Source: Rathayibacter sp. VKM Ac-2857 (lineage in GTDB: Bacteria; Actinomycetota; Actinomycetes; Actinomycetales; Microbacteriaceae). From it: DNA of 64,000 nt. The stretch spans positions 785,775 through 849,774 of the forward strand of contig NZ_JABMLE010000002.1 of the NCBI RefSeq assembly GCF_013205025.1, given 5' to 3'. A model generated the notes under the pieces. The model was not told the origin of the DNA, did no database searches, and was given only the letters and a program-made list of their open reading frames with translations. Below, piece after piece: positions 1 to 8,431 of the stretch (positions within the stretch are counted from its first letter, which is position 1; each line of letters starts with the position of its first letter). The position numbers and the translations under genes are program-made.

Positions 1-22
1 CGTACGGAGGTTAGCTGACCGA

Positions 23-146
23 GTGGACGCGTTCCGGGGCCTGCACCCGCTGCAGAGCCCGCTTCGCGTCCACTGAGCACGGCCGCCGCCCTCCACTGGA
101 CGCGTCCCGGGGCCTGCGCCGTAGGCGGCCCCCGCTCCGCGTCCAC
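23..146. repeat. Tandem pair of ~50-nt inverted repeats
   Basis: Two consecutive copies (23-73 and 97-146) each begin with TGGACGCG, continue with a CGGGGCCTGC-like segment, and end with the reverse complement CGCGTCCA. Each copy could therefore fold on itself. The two copies differ in the middle but keep the arms. No open reading frame of substance covers them. Function unknown. Confidence 0.5.
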
Positions 147-260
147 TCGCGAATCTCTGCGGCTCGTGCGGGCGAGAGGACACCGCAGGGCGGCGGCGCG
201 CTCCGCGCGGGTCGAGCAGAAATCGCGCAACCTCATGCTGATCGAGCAGCCGCGCCCCCC

Positions 261-510
261 ATGCTGGTCGAGTAGCCGCGCAGCGGCATATCGAGACCCA
301 CCGTCGCCAGGGCCGCAGCCCTGCACACCACGTCCTTGCGATGGTGGATCTCGATACGCCCTCTCCGAGGGCTACTCGATCAGCATGGATTGCTGACGCC
401 CCGGCTAGAGGAACACGAGTCCGCGCCGACCCCGCAGCGAGCGCGCCCACGCCGGCCGGACGGCCGCACCCATGCTGGTCGAGTAGCCCGCAGGGCGTAT
501 CGAGACCCAC
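261..510. repeat. Hairpin-repeat cluster A (three copies)
   Basis: Three copies of the window-wide element: 261-302 (GGTCGAGTAG, stem CCGCGCAGCGG, TATCGAGACC), about 342-387 in the opposite orientation (stem GCCCTCTCCGAGGGC) and 471-510 (stem GCCCGCAGGGC). The stem sequence differs in every copy but stays self-complementary. The rest of 1-680 has no gene I can support. Confidence 0.75.
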
Positions 511-680
511 GTGTCCGAGCTGAACCCGCACCTCTCGCCCGCATCCGTCGCACGGTTCGACACTTTCTGCGGGTATGAGGCCGGCGAAGCAGCGGAAAGT
601 GGCGAGCGGCGCGCGCGATCCGGCGCGGAGGGTCGTCGTCGGGCGGGGAGGGCGACCGTTTGTGACGGATCGCGCGCGGG

Positions 681-2003
681 TCAGTGCTGGGGGTCGCCGC
701 CGAGCTGGCCGATGGGGGGCAGCGGGCCGCCGTCGTCGGCGCCGGTGCGGCGCCAGCGGGCGACGGCGTTGCCGAGGTGGTAGATCACGAGGGCCGCGGC
801 CGCGCCGAGGACGATGCCGCCGAGCTCGAAGCCGCCGGAGCTGAAGGAGAAGCCGGCGATCGCGATGACGAGGGAGACGGCGGCGGTGTACTGGTTGACC
901 GGGCGGGAGAAGTCGACGCGGTTGTCGATCCAGATCTTGATGCCGATCACGCCGATGAGGCCGTAGAGCGCGGTGGTCGCGCCGCCCAGGACGCCGGCGG
1001 GGATCGAGTTGAAGACGGCGCCGACCTTGGGCGAGAGGCTGAGCAGCACGGCGGTGACGCCGGCCACCCAGTAGGCGGCGGTGGAGTAGACGCGGGTCGC
1101 GGCCATCACGCCGATGTTCTCGCCGTAGGTGGTCGTGCCCGAGCCGCCGAACGCGCCGGAGACGGTGGTCGCGATGCCGTCCGCGATCAGGGCGCGGCCG
1201 GTGTGCTGGTTGACCGAGGAGTCGGTCATCGTCGCGACGCCGCGGACGTGGCCGACGTTCTCGGCGATGAGGACGAGGACGACGGGCAGGAACATCGCGA
1301 TGCCGGACCACGTGGATCCGGACGCGAAGTCGGGGAAGCTGAACGGCGGCAGGCCGACCCAGGCGGCGTCGGCGACGGCGGAGTAGTCGATCTCGTTGCG
1401 GATCAGCGCGACGACGTAGCCGATCACGACGCCGACGAAGATCGAGACGCGGCCGAGGAAGCCGCGGAAGAAGACGCTGCCGAGGATGATCGCGGCGAGC
1501 GTGACCGTCGCGGTGACCGGGGCCTGCTGGAAGCTCGACCAGGCGGTCGGGGCGAGGTTGAAGCCGATCAGGGCCACGATCGCGCCGGAGACGACCGGGG
1601 GCATCAGGCGGTCGATCCAGCCGAGCCCGGCGAACTGCACGACGAAGCCGACGAGCGCGAGCAGCACGCCGACGGCGACGACTCCGGCGAGCGCCGATCC
1701 CGTCCCGCCGACCGCCGTCGCCGCGGTGACCGGGGCGATGAAGGCGAAGCTCGAGCCGAGGTAGCTGGGCAGCTTGTTGCGGGTGATCAGGAGGAACAGC
1801 AGCGTGCCGACACCCGAGAAGAGCAGGGTCGTCGCGACGGGGAAGCCGGTGAGCACGGGCACGAGGAAGGTCGCGCCGAACATCGCGACGACGTGCTGGA
1901 TGCCGATCGCGACGGTCGCGGGCCAGTTGAGCCGCTCGGCGGGGCCGACGACGGCTCCGGGCGCGACGGTGCGGCCGTCGCCGTGCAGGGACCAGATGGG
2001 CAT
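681..2003 (-). CDS. Uracil/xanthine permease, NCS2 family (UraA-like)
   Basis: Membrane symporter that imports uracil, or a related nucleobase, with protons. The 440-aa length is normal for NCS2 and the protein is hydrophobic throughout. The family signature (E-N-x-G-x4-T-R) lies at about residues 295-304. An IAENVGH segment near residue 248 matches the TM8 glutamate region that binds uracil in E. coli UraA. The ATG at 2003 has a GAGGAG ribosome site a few bases upstream. It stands alone, divergent from the sigma-factor gene. Xanthine or urate specificity cannot be excluded from sequence alone. Confidence 0.9.
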   Translation of the reverse strand: MPIWSLHGDGRTVAPGAVVGPAERLNWPATVAIGIQHVVAMFGATFLVPVLTGFPVATTLLFSGVGTLLFLLITRNKLPSYLGSSFAFIAPVTAATAVGGTGSALAGVVAVGVLLALVGFVVQFAGLGWIDRLMPPVVSGAIVALIGFNLAPTAWSSFQQAPVTATVTLAAIILGSVFFRGFLGRVSIFVGVVIGYVVALIRNEIDYSAVADAAWVGLPPFSFPDFASGSTWSGIAMFLPVVLVLIAENVGHVRGVATMTDSSVNQHTGRALIADGIATTVSGAFGGSGTTTYGENIGVMAATRVYSTAAYWVAGVTAVLLSLSPKVGAVFNSIPAGVLGGATTALYGLIGVIGIKIWIDNRVDFSRPVNQYTAAVSLVIAIAGFSFSSGGFELGGIVLGAAAALVIYHLGNAVARWRRTGADDGGPLPPIGQLGGDPQH

Positions 2004-2144
2004 GGGGCTCCTCGGCGGGAAGGGGATGGGGGCGCTTCAGAGTAGCGACGCGGCGGGCGGGCGGCGCCGCCCTCCCGTGACGCAGCCGGGAGCCGAGTCG
2101 GCGCGCCGGTGAAAGAACGGCGGGCGTGCCGGACAGGAGGGAGC

Positions 2145-2690
2145 ATGAGGCACATGCCAGCTCCCCTCGCGGGTCCCGACCGCTTCGCCGTGCTCGCCGG
2201 CGTGGTCGCCGAGCCCGTCCGCCGCTACCTGTGGCGCCGCACAGACGAGGCCACCGCCGACGACGTGCTCGCCGCCACCCTCGCCGTGCTCTGGCGCCGC
2301 GTCGCCGACGTGCCGGAGGACGACCCGATCGCCTGGTCGATCGGGGTCGCCCGCCTGCAGCTGCAGAACGCGCGCCGGATGCAGCGCCGCCAGGTCCTGC
2401 TCACGCACCGGATCGCCGTGGTCGATCCGCCGCAGGTGGTGCGCGACGCCGACGGACCCTCGGCCACCGACGACGCCGTGCGCTTCGTCCTCTCGCGGCT
2501 GCGCGAGTCCGACGCCGAGCTGCTGCGGCTGTGGTCGTGGGAGGAGCTCGACGCGCGCGGGATCGGCGAGGTCCTCGGGATCACGCCGAACGCGGCGTCC
2601 ATCCGCCTGCACCGCGCGCGCCTGCGCTTCGCGGAGCTGTACGAGGGCCGAGCCGAGAATCCGTCGACGACAGAAGGAGGAGCACGATGA
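2145..2690 (+). CDS. ECF-type RNA polymerase sigma factor
   Basis: A 181-aa sigma-70 family extracytoplasmic-function factor that directs RNA polymerase to a small regulon. The N-terminal half is a divergent region 2. The C-terminal half carries a clear region 4 helix-turn-helix (LRLWSWEELDARGIGEVLG, then NAASIRLHRARLRF). An upstream in-frame ATG exists at 2109, but the ATG at 2145 has a strong AGGAGGG site and fits family length better. The stop overlaps the next gene's start by ATGA, so the two are co-translated, as is usual for an ECF factor and its anti-sigma. Confidence 0.82.
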   Translation: MRHMPAPLAGPDRFAVLAGVVAEPVRRYLWRRTDEATADDVLAATLAVLWRRVADVPEDDPIAWSIGVARLQLQNARRMQRRQVLLTHRIAVVDPPQVVRDADGPSATDDAVRFVLSRLRESDAELLRLWSWEELDARGIGEVLGITPNAASIRLHRARLRFAELYEGRAENPSTTEGGAR

Positions 2691-3331
2691 CCGCGATCGA
2701 GGACTCGGAGCTGCGCCGGCTGGTGCGCTCGACCGACCCGGCGGAGGGGCTCGCCCCGCTCACCCGCGCGCAGCTCGCCGAGCACCGGGACCGGGCGATG
2801 GGCGCGCAGGCGACGGGCGGGCAGGCGCTGGGCGAACCGGGCACCGACCCCGGCGACTCCGACCCCACCGCCGTCCGCCGCCGCCGCTCCCCCTGGCTGA
2901 TCGTCGGGGTCGGCGCGCTCGCCGTGGGCGCCGCCGCGTCGCTCCTGCTCCCCTTCGCCCTCGGCGTCACCACCGGCGGCTCCGCCTCGGCACTCAAGCT
3001 GCCCGCGACCGGAGGCCCGATGGACCAGTGCGCCCCGGTCACCGCCGAGGCCCTCGCTCCGTCGCAGCTCGCCTTCCGCGCCGAGGTCGCCTCGATCGAC
3101 GACGGCACCGTCACCCTCCGCGTCCTCGACCGCTTCGCCGGCGACGTCGGCGACGCCGTCTCGGTCACCCAGGCGCCGGAGTCCGCTGTCGACGGCGCCC
3201 CGATCGTCTTCGAGCGCGGAATCGACTACCTGATCGCCGCCGACGGCGACATGATCCTCACCTGCGGGCTGAGCGCCGCCGACTCCCCCGAGCTGACGAG
3301 CCTGTACCGGGAGGCGTTCGCCCAGCGCTAG
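2687..3331 (+). CDS. Membrane protein, probable anti-sigma partner of the upstream ECF factor
   Basis: A 214-aa protein with a soluble N-terminus of about 60 aa (ELRRLVRSTDPAEG start), one membrane segment at about residues 65-90 (WLIVGVGALAVGAAASLLLP) and an exported C-terminal domain of about 115 aa with two cysteines. Topology and the 4-bp overlap with the sigma gene fit a transmembrane regulator that sequesters the sigma factor. No zinc-binding H-x3-C-x2-C motif is visible, so it is not a classical ZAS anti-sigma. A co-regulated lipoprotein-like sensor is an alternative. Confidence 0.6.
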   Translation: MTAIEDSELRRLVRSTDPAEGLAPLTRAQLAEHRDRAMGAQATGGQALGEPGTDPGDSDPTAVRRRRSPWLIVGVGALAVGAAASLLLPFALGVTTGGSASALKLPATGGPMDQCAPVTAEALAPSQLAFRAEVASIDDGTVTLRVLDRFAGDVGDAVSVTQAPESAVDGAPIVFERGIDYLIAADGDMILTCGLSAADSPELTSLYREAFAQR

Positions 3332-3385
3332 GCGGGCCTCAGGCGGTAGGCGCGGACCTCAGGCGGTACGCGCGGGCCTCAGGCG
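3331..3385. repeat. Short tandem repeat, ~20-bp unit
   Basis: About two and a half copies of a unit close to GCGGGCCTCAGGCGGTACGC lie between the ends of two convergent genes. The last copy carries the stop codon of the 94-aa minus-strand gene. Confidence 0.55.
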
Positions 3386-3663
3386 AACAGCCCGAGCACC
3401 CACCCGATCACCAGCGGGCCGAACGCCACGGCGAGCACCCCGAGTCCGAGCACGAACCCGACGAGGCTCACTCGTGCGCCGCGAAGCGTCTCGTCCGCGC
3501 GCAGCCGGTTCCGGGCGCCGAGCGCCAGCACGATCGCGACGACGGCGAGCGCCGACGCGAGCAGCGGGACGCCGACCAGCAGCGCGCCGAGCACCGCGAC
3601 GCCCGCGCTCGCGAGCGCCCGGGAGTCGACCGGTCGCGGAGTCGTGCGGGTCTGCTCAGTCAT
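3379..3663 (-). CDS. Small two-TM membrane protein, DUF4190-like
   Basis: A 94-aa protein with a short polar N-terminus (MTEQTRTTPRPVDSR) followed by two long hydrophobic stretches (about residues 16-46 and 63-92) around a basic loop. This is the shape of DUF4190-like small membrane proteins common in actinobacteria. Role unknown. The start at 3663 is the only ATG giving a polar N-terminus. It converges on the anti-sigma-like gene. Confidence 0.6.
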   Translation of the reverse strand: MTEQTRTTPRPVDSRALASAGVAVLGALLVGVPLLASALAVVAIVLALGARNRLRADETLRGARVSLVGFVLGLGVLAVAFGPLVIGWVLGLFA

Positions 3664-3882
3664 GCTCCGAGCCTCGCACAGCCATCCGACGGCGGCCCAG
3701 ACCCTCGACGGAGGCGCACCCGGACTCCGCGCAGTCCCCCGGGCCTCGGAGCACTCACCCGCGCACCCCGCGCACCCCACGCGCCCGCCCGGGTCGCACG
3801 CGCACCCCCTCGGTGGCAAGGGGCTCTGCAAACGCCCCCAGCGCGGCGGAGGGTGGAGGCACCGACGATCCTTCTGGAGGCA

Positions 3883-4839
3883 ATGGTGTACTTCCACGTT
3901 CAGCGACTCATCAACGACATCGAGCAGGACGAGCCGGATCCGGCCGCCGCGAACGCGCTGCAGGAGGGCCTCGGCGGGCAGTTCGGCGAGATGCGCACGA
4001 TGATGCAGTACCTCTTCCAGGCGATGAACTTCCGCGGCGCCGACGCGAAGCCGTACCGCGACCTGATCCAGGGCATCGGCACCGAGGAGATCGGCCACGT
4101 CGAGCTGATCGGCACGACCATCTCGCGCCTGCTCGACGGCTCGCCGCGCTACCAGGGCAAGCCGACCGACCCGCTGGACACCCCGGGTGCCGGCGGCGCG
4201 ACCCCGCTCAACATCGCGCTCGACACGGGCAACATCCACCACTACCTGGTCGGCGCGCAGGGCGCCCTGCCCGTCGACTCGGTCGGCAACCCGTGGAGCG
4301 GCAGCTACGTCTACAACTCGGGCAACCTCGTGCTCGACCTGCTCTACAACCTCATGCTCGAGTCCACCGGGCGCCTGCAGAAGTGCCGCATCTACGAGAT
4401 GACGCAGAACAAGACCGCGCGCTCGACGATCGCCTATCTGATCGTCCGCGACCAGGCGCACGAGAACGGCTACGCGAAGGCACTCGAGACCCTCGGCATC
4501 GACTGGAGGAAGACCCTGCCGATCCCGAAGACGAACGCCGAGAAGTTCCCCGAGGTGAAGAAGCTGGTCGACCTCGGCCTGCAGAGCAAGCAGTTCACCT
4601 TCGACCTCGAGGGCGCGTCCGAGGCGGGCAAGATCTTCCGCGGCGCCTCCCCCTCGAACGACGGCACCGACCTCTCGGCGAACGAGCAGGCCCCCGAGGG
4701 CGTGCCGTCGACGATCGCGCCGGAGCGCTTCGAGGAGTTCTCGCCGGGCCTGGACCCCGAGCTGCTGAAGCTCATCCAGACCACCGCCGAGATGGAGCTG
4801 GACGAGATCACCTCGTTCTACGGCCCCACCGCGAAGTAG
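3883..4839 (+). CDS. Manganese (non-haem) catalase
   Basis: Cytosolic di-manganese catalase that disproportionates hydrogen peroxide. The 318-aa protein has all ligands of the di-Mn centre in family spacing: E36, E69 and H72 (EEIGH), E160 and H193. The last two are 33 residues apart, as in the Lactobacillus plantarum enzyme. The C-terminal tail (residues 250-318) is longer and ends ITSFYGPTAK. The ATG at 3883 follows CTGGAGG. The gene is followed by an 11-bp-stem hairpin before the MurE-like gene, suggesting its own transcript. Confidence 0.93.
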   Translation: MVYFHVQRLINDIEQDEPDPAAANALQEGLGGQFGEMRTMMQYLFQAMNFRGADAKPYRDLIQGIGTEEIGHVELIGTTISRLLDGSPRYQGKPTDPLDTPGAGGATPLNIALDTGNIHHYLVGAQGALPVDSVGNPWSGSYVYNSGNLVLDLLYNLMLESTGRLQKCRIYEMTQNKTARSTIAYLIVRDQAHENGYAKALETLGIDWRKTLPIPKTNAEKFPEVKKLVDLGLQSKQFTFDLEGASEAGKIFRGASPSNDGTDLSANEQAPEGVPSTIAPERFEEFSPGLDPELLKLIQTTAEMELDEITSFYGPTAK

Positions 4840-4850
4840 CACCACCCCTC

Positions 4851-4882
4851 CGGTCCCGCGCGGCCCCCTCCGCGCGGGACCG
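4851..4882 (+). terminator. GC-rich hairpin after the catalase gene
   Basis: A perfect 11-bp stem (CGGTCCCGCGC / GCGCGGGACCG) with a 10-nt loop starts 12 nt after the catalase stop. There is no U-tract, so termination would be of the weak GC-hairpin type common in actinobacteria. Confidence 0.55.
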
Positions 4883-4905
4883 GTCCGTTCCCAGGAGACA
4901 GGCCC

Positions 4906-6420
4906 ATGCCGACGTTCCGGCTCCTCGAACCCCGCCGCGTCGCGGGTGTCGCCCTGCGCGAGCTGGGCGACGCGTCCGCGCTCACCGGAGACGGCGACGT
5001 CCTGATCCGCAGCGTCACCCTCGCGCACCGCGAGATCTTGCCCGGCGCACTGTTCGCCGCCCTCCCCGGCCGACGCCGGCACGGTGCCGACTTCGCCGAC
5101 GAGGCCGCGGCGGCCGGAGCGGTCGCCGTACTCACCGACGAGGCCGGATTGGCGGCCGCGCGAGCGAGCGGCCTGCCGGTGCTGCTGTCCGCGGACCCCC
5201 GGGCCGCCCTCGGCGGGATCGCCGCCCACGTCTACGGCACCGATCGCGACCGCCCCCAGCTGCTCGGCGTCACCGGCACCAACGGCAAGACCAGCACCGT
5301 GCACCTGCTCGACGCGGTGCTGCGCCGGCTCGGCGTTCCCTCGGGCCTCAGCTCGACCGCGGACCGTCGCAGCCGCGACACCGTCGTCGCCAGCCGGCTG
5401 ACCTCGCCCGAGGCGCCCGAGCTGCACGCGCTCCTCGCCCGGATGCGCGAGGACGGCGTCGAGTCCGCCGCGATCGAGGTCAGCGCGCAGGCGCTCATCC
5501 GCTCGCGGGTCGACGGACTCGTCTTCGACGTCGCCGGCTTCACCAACCTCAGCCACGACCACCTGGACGACTTCGGCGATCTCGGCGCCTACCTCCGGGC
5601 GAAGCAGCGGCTCTTCCGCCCGGACCGCAGCCGGCGCGGCGTCGTCGTGGTCGACACTCCGGAGGGGCGCACCGTCGCCGCGGAGGCGGAGGTCCCGGTC
5701 GTCACCGTCGGCTCCACCGCGGAGGCGGACTGGCGCGTGGACGTCCTCGCGCTCAGCGCCGACGCGACCCGGTTCCGCCTGACCGCGCCCGACGGCTGGA
5801 CCCTCACCACCTCCGTCCCGCTGATCGGCCGGCACATGGCGTCGAACGCGGCGCTGGCCCTGGTGATGCTCGTGACGGCGGGCCACGACCGCGACGCGAT
5901 CGCCCGCGCCGTCGCCGACGGCATCGACGTCGCCGTCCCCGGCCGCACCCTGCTCGTCTCCGGCGAGGCCGGCCCGCGCCTCTACGTCGACTTCTCGCAC
6001 ACCCCCGACTCCGTCGCCCGCACCGTCGACGCCCTCCGCGAGGTCACCTCTGGCCGCGTGCTGGTGATCCTCGGCGCGGACGGCGACCGCGACCCGAGCA
6101 AGCGCGCGCCGATGGGCCGCGCCGCCGCCGAGCGCGCGGACCTGCTGATCGTCACCGACCACCACCCGCGCTTCGAGGACCCGGCCCGGATCCGCCGTGC
6201 CCTGCTCGACGGCGCCCGCGACGGCCGCTGCGAGGTGCAGGAGATCGCCGAGCCCGCGCTCGCCGTACGCGCCGCCGTCGGCCGGGCCGGGGCGGACGAC
6301 TCGATCCTCTGGGTCGGCCCGGGCGACACCGACTACCGCGTGGTGCTGGATCAGGACCTGCCGTACTCACCGCGCGCCGATGCGGCGCTCGCCCTGGCGG
6401 AGGCGGGCTGGGCGGTCTGA
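4906..6420 (+). CDS. MurE-like Mur ligase paralogue
   Basis: A 504-aa ATP-dependent amide ligase of the Mur family, closest in pattern to MurE (UDP-MurNAc-tripeptide synthetase). It has the MurE-type N-terminal substrate domain, the P-loop GVTGTNGKTS at residues 121-130, the central FTNLSHDHLDDFGD segment with the lysine that is carbamylated in MurE (YLRAKQRLF), and the C-terminal domain (DFSHTPDSVARTV, ADGDRDPSKR). Where diaminopimelate-adding MurE has DNPR, this protein has DHHPR (TDHHPRFEDP), so the amino-acid pocket differs. It is isolated from any division/cell-wall cluster. It may add an unusual third residue or act on another substrate. Confidence 0.75.
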   Translation: MPTFRLLEPRRVAGVALRELGDASALTGDGDVLIRSVTLAHREILPGALFAALPGRRRHGADFADEAAAAGAVAVLTDEAGLAAARASGLPVLLSADPRAALGGIAAHVYGTDRDRPQLLGVTGTNGKTSTVHLLDAVLRRLGVPSGLSSTADRRSRDTVVASRLTSPEAPELHALLARMREDGVESAAIEVSAQALIRSRVDGLVFDVAGFTNLSHDHLDDFGDLGAYLRAKQRLFRPDRSRRGVVVVDTPEGRTVAAEAEVPVVTVGSTAEADWRVDVLALSADATRFRLTAPDGWTLTTSVPLIGRHMASNAALALVMLVTAGHDRDAIARAVADGIDVAVPGRTLLVSGEAGPRLYVDFSHTPDSVARTVDALREVTSGRVLVILGADGDRDPSKRAPMGRAAAERADLLIVTDHHPRFEDPARIRRALLDGARDGRCEVQEIAEPALAVRAAVGRAGADDSILWVGPGDTDYRVVLDQDLPYSPRADAALALAEAGWAV

Positions 6421-6482
6421 GCCGCCGGCGCCCGCGGCCCCGTGCTTGACTGGCCGGGTCGTCACGACCGGAGGGGGTGCAG

Positions 6483-7190
6483 GTGTTCTCCTCCCTCCCC
6501 GTGCGCCGGGTGCAGAAGCACCCGGCCGCGCTCGAGTCCGACGTCTGGCCCGCGACCCTGCCGCCGGTGCGCCAGGTGCTCGACGAGGGCTGGGACCTCG
6601 GCCCCGTCTCGGTGATCACCGGCGAGAACGGCTCCGGCAAGTCGACGCTGCTCGAGGCGATCGCGCTCGCCTACGGGCTGAACGCCGAGGGCGGCTCGAC
6701 CGGCGCGATGCACTCGACCCGCGTCTCGGAGTCGGACCTCTCCCAGCAGCTGCAGCTCGTGCGCGGGGCGGGCGCCTCGAAGCGCGGCTTCTTCCTCCGG
6801 GCGGAGACGATGCACGGCTTCTTCACCTACCTCGAGGACATCGGCCTCGGTGACGCGGACTACCACGAGCGCTCCCACGGCGAGTCGTTCCTCGACATCG
6901 TCATGAACCGCTCCCGGATCCGCGGGCTGTGGCTGCTCGACGAGCCGGAGTCGGCGCTCTCGGTCTCAGGCTGCCTGGCGCTGATCGGGCAGCTGCGGTC
7001 GCTGGTCGCGGGCGGCTCGCAGGTGATCCTCTCGACGCACTCGCCGGTGCTCGCGGCGCTGCCGGGCGCGGACCTCTACGAGCTCGGCGAGTGGGGCCTG
7101 CGCCGCGCGGAGTACGACGACCTGGACCTCGTGCGGACCTGGCGCGGCTTCCTCGGCGACCCGCAGCGGTACCTCCGGCACCTCGACTGA
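6483..7190 (+). CDS. AAA family ATPase (ABC-type nucleotide-binding fold)
   Basis: A soluble protein of about 235 aa with Walker A GENGSGKST near residue 48, Walker B LWLLDEPESALS at about 155, and a STHSPVLAALPGA histidine-switch region. This is the single-domain ABC/SMC-like ATPase seen in many stand-alone AAA genes. It has no membrane partner and no nuclease domain. In-frame GTG codons at 6477 and 6483 are both possible; 6483 is better spaced from the GGAGGGG site. Cellular role unknown. Confidence 0.75.
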   Translation: MFSSLPVRRVQKHPAALESDVWPATLPPVRQVLDEGWDLGPVSVITGENGSGKSTLLEAIALAYGLNAEGGSTGAMHSTRVSESDLSQQLQLVRGAGASKRGFFLRAETMHGFFTYLEDIGLGDADYHERSHGESFLDIVMNRSRIRGLWLLDEPESALSVSGCLALIGQLRSLVAGGSQVILSTHSPVLAALPGADLYELGEWGLRRAEYDDLDLVRTWRGFLGDPQRYLRHLD

Positions 7191-7198
7191 CCGGGTCC

Positions 7199-7272
7199 GC
7201 GCACACCATCAGCTGAGAAGGGTGGGCCTCCTCTGTGGGGGGAGGGACCCCCTTCTCAGCTGATGTTGTGCA
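7199..7272. repeat. Long imperfect hairpin, family 'ACATCAGCTGAGA'
   Basis: Arms of about 30 nt (GCACACCATCAGCTGAGAAG at 7201-7220 and its near complement CTTCTCAGCTGATGTTGTGC at 7251-7270) enclose a G-rich loop. It lies between two convergent genes. The same outer arm sequence recurs in a second hairpin at 11920-11991, so this is a dispersed element and not a one-off terminator. Confidence 0.7.
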
Positions 7273-7276
7273 GAGC

Positions 7277-8305
7277 TCACCGGCAGGCCGGCGCCGTCAG
7301 GCCGTTGAAGGCGAGGCTCTCGCCGGGATGGGCGGGTCGGATCGACGTGCGCAGGTGCTCGAAGGCGGCCTGCGTCGTCGCGCCCGCTCCGGGCGTCGCC
7401 GCGCACTGCAGCGACGAGGAGGCGAAGGAGTCGACGACCGGGCCGGAGCCGTCGGCCGCCTCCGCCGCGATCTCGGCGCCGATCGCGTAGCCGCTCCCCC
7501 GGTCGGTCAGCGCCGTCATCGTGCCGAGCACGCGCGGCCAGACGACGGAGTCGCGCAGCGAGCGCGGGGCGGCTGTTCCGGGTGCGCCCGCCAGCGCGAC
7601 GTTCAGCACCGCGCCGTTCAGGTGGACCGTCGACTCCCGCACCCCCGAGAAGGAGCCGTCGATCTCGCGGGCGAGGCGGACGATCTCGTCGGCCGGGCGC
7701 TCCTCCTGCACGCGGATCACGGCGGCGCCGCGCGCGTCGGTCGCGGGCTGCACGATCGTCCAGTCGAGGTCGCCCCCGGTGATCGCGGAGCGCTGCTCGA
7801 GCAGCAGGTCGAGCGCGTCGAGAGCGGTCGCCGCGCCGGTCGGGGCGAGGGTGATCGCGAGGACGGGGTAGCTCTCGACCGTGCGCACCGAAAGGCTCCC
7901 GTCGATGCCGCGGCGCAGGGCGTCCCAGGCCCCGACCGGAACCTCGCGATCCCGCGGATCCGCGATCGCCAGGGAGTCGTCACCGACCAGCAGCACCAGC
8001 TCGCTCGAGCGCTGCCCAGCCGGAGCCGTGCGGAGCGCCGCGTCGATCGCCTCCGACGCCGTCGCCGCGAGCGCGACCAGGCGATCCGTCGGACAGTCGT
8101 CCCGCGCGATGACGTCGACGTCGAAGACCGCCGGCTCGTCCCGCGCGAGCGGCAGCACCGGCCGCCACTCCGCCCTCGCGCTCTCGACGCAGTCGTCCGC
8201 CGACAGCGCCAGCTCGAGCCCCTCCGCCGGCCCCGTGCCGGTCGCGACGACCGCGATCGCCAGCAGCACCGCCGCGCCCGTGAGCGCCCGTCCCCGTCGT
8301 CCCAT
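7277..8305 (-). CDS. Exported hypothetical protein
   Basis: A 342-aa protein with a typical signal peptide (MGRRGRALTGAAVLLAIAVV, cleaved near the GTGPAEG segment), so it acts outside the membrane. Two cysteines lie close to the mature N-terminus and two near the C-terminus. I recognise no family. It contains two alpha/beta-like stretches, one with VLLVGDDSLAIADPRDREVP. It is divergent from the DUF2975 gene; the two share a 126-bp control region with a palindrome. It could be a cell-envelope or lipoprotein-like factor. Confidence 0.6.
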   Translation of the reverse strand: MGRRGRALTGAAVLLAIAVVATGTGPAEGLELALSADDCVESARAEWRPVLPLARDEPAVFDVDVIARDDCPTDRLVALAATASEAIDAALRTAPAGQRSSELVLLVGDDSLAIADPRDREVPVGAWDALRRGIDGSLSVRTVESYPVLAITLAPTGAATALDALDLLLEQRSAITGGDLDWTIVQPATDARGAAVIRVQEERPADEIVRLAREIDGSFSGVRESTVHLNGAVLNVALAGAPGTAAPRSLRDSVVWPRVLGTMTALTDRGSGYAIGAEIAAEAADGSGPVVDSFASSSLQCAATPGAGATTQAAFEHLRTSIRPAHPGESLAFNGLTAPACR

Positions 8306-8350
8306 GCCGAAGCCCCCGTCTCCCCTTGCCGCTCTGCGGTCGAGGTGACA

Positions 8351-8389
8351 GTATCGACATTCGATACGAAACGCACGTCTTTCGATACG
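8351..8389. promoter_or_regulatory. Candidate operator in a divergent promoter region
   Basis: A perfect palindrome, GTATCGA-CAT-TCGATAC (8351-8367), is followed by another TTCGATACG half-site ending at 8389, between divergent genes. The HTH regulator at 8896-9147 is a natural candidate to bind it. This is inferred from symmetry and position only. Confidence 0.4.
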
Positions 8390-8431
8390 CGCCCCGCTCG
8401 ACACGCACCCGTCACGACCCAGGAGCCCCGC

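Noticed and set aside
684-2045. A 453-codon plus-strand frame opposite the uracil permease
   Set aside because: It is very rich in Gly/Ala/Asp/Arg, typical of an antisense shadow in high-GC DNA, and the opposite strand encodes a clear NCS2 permease.
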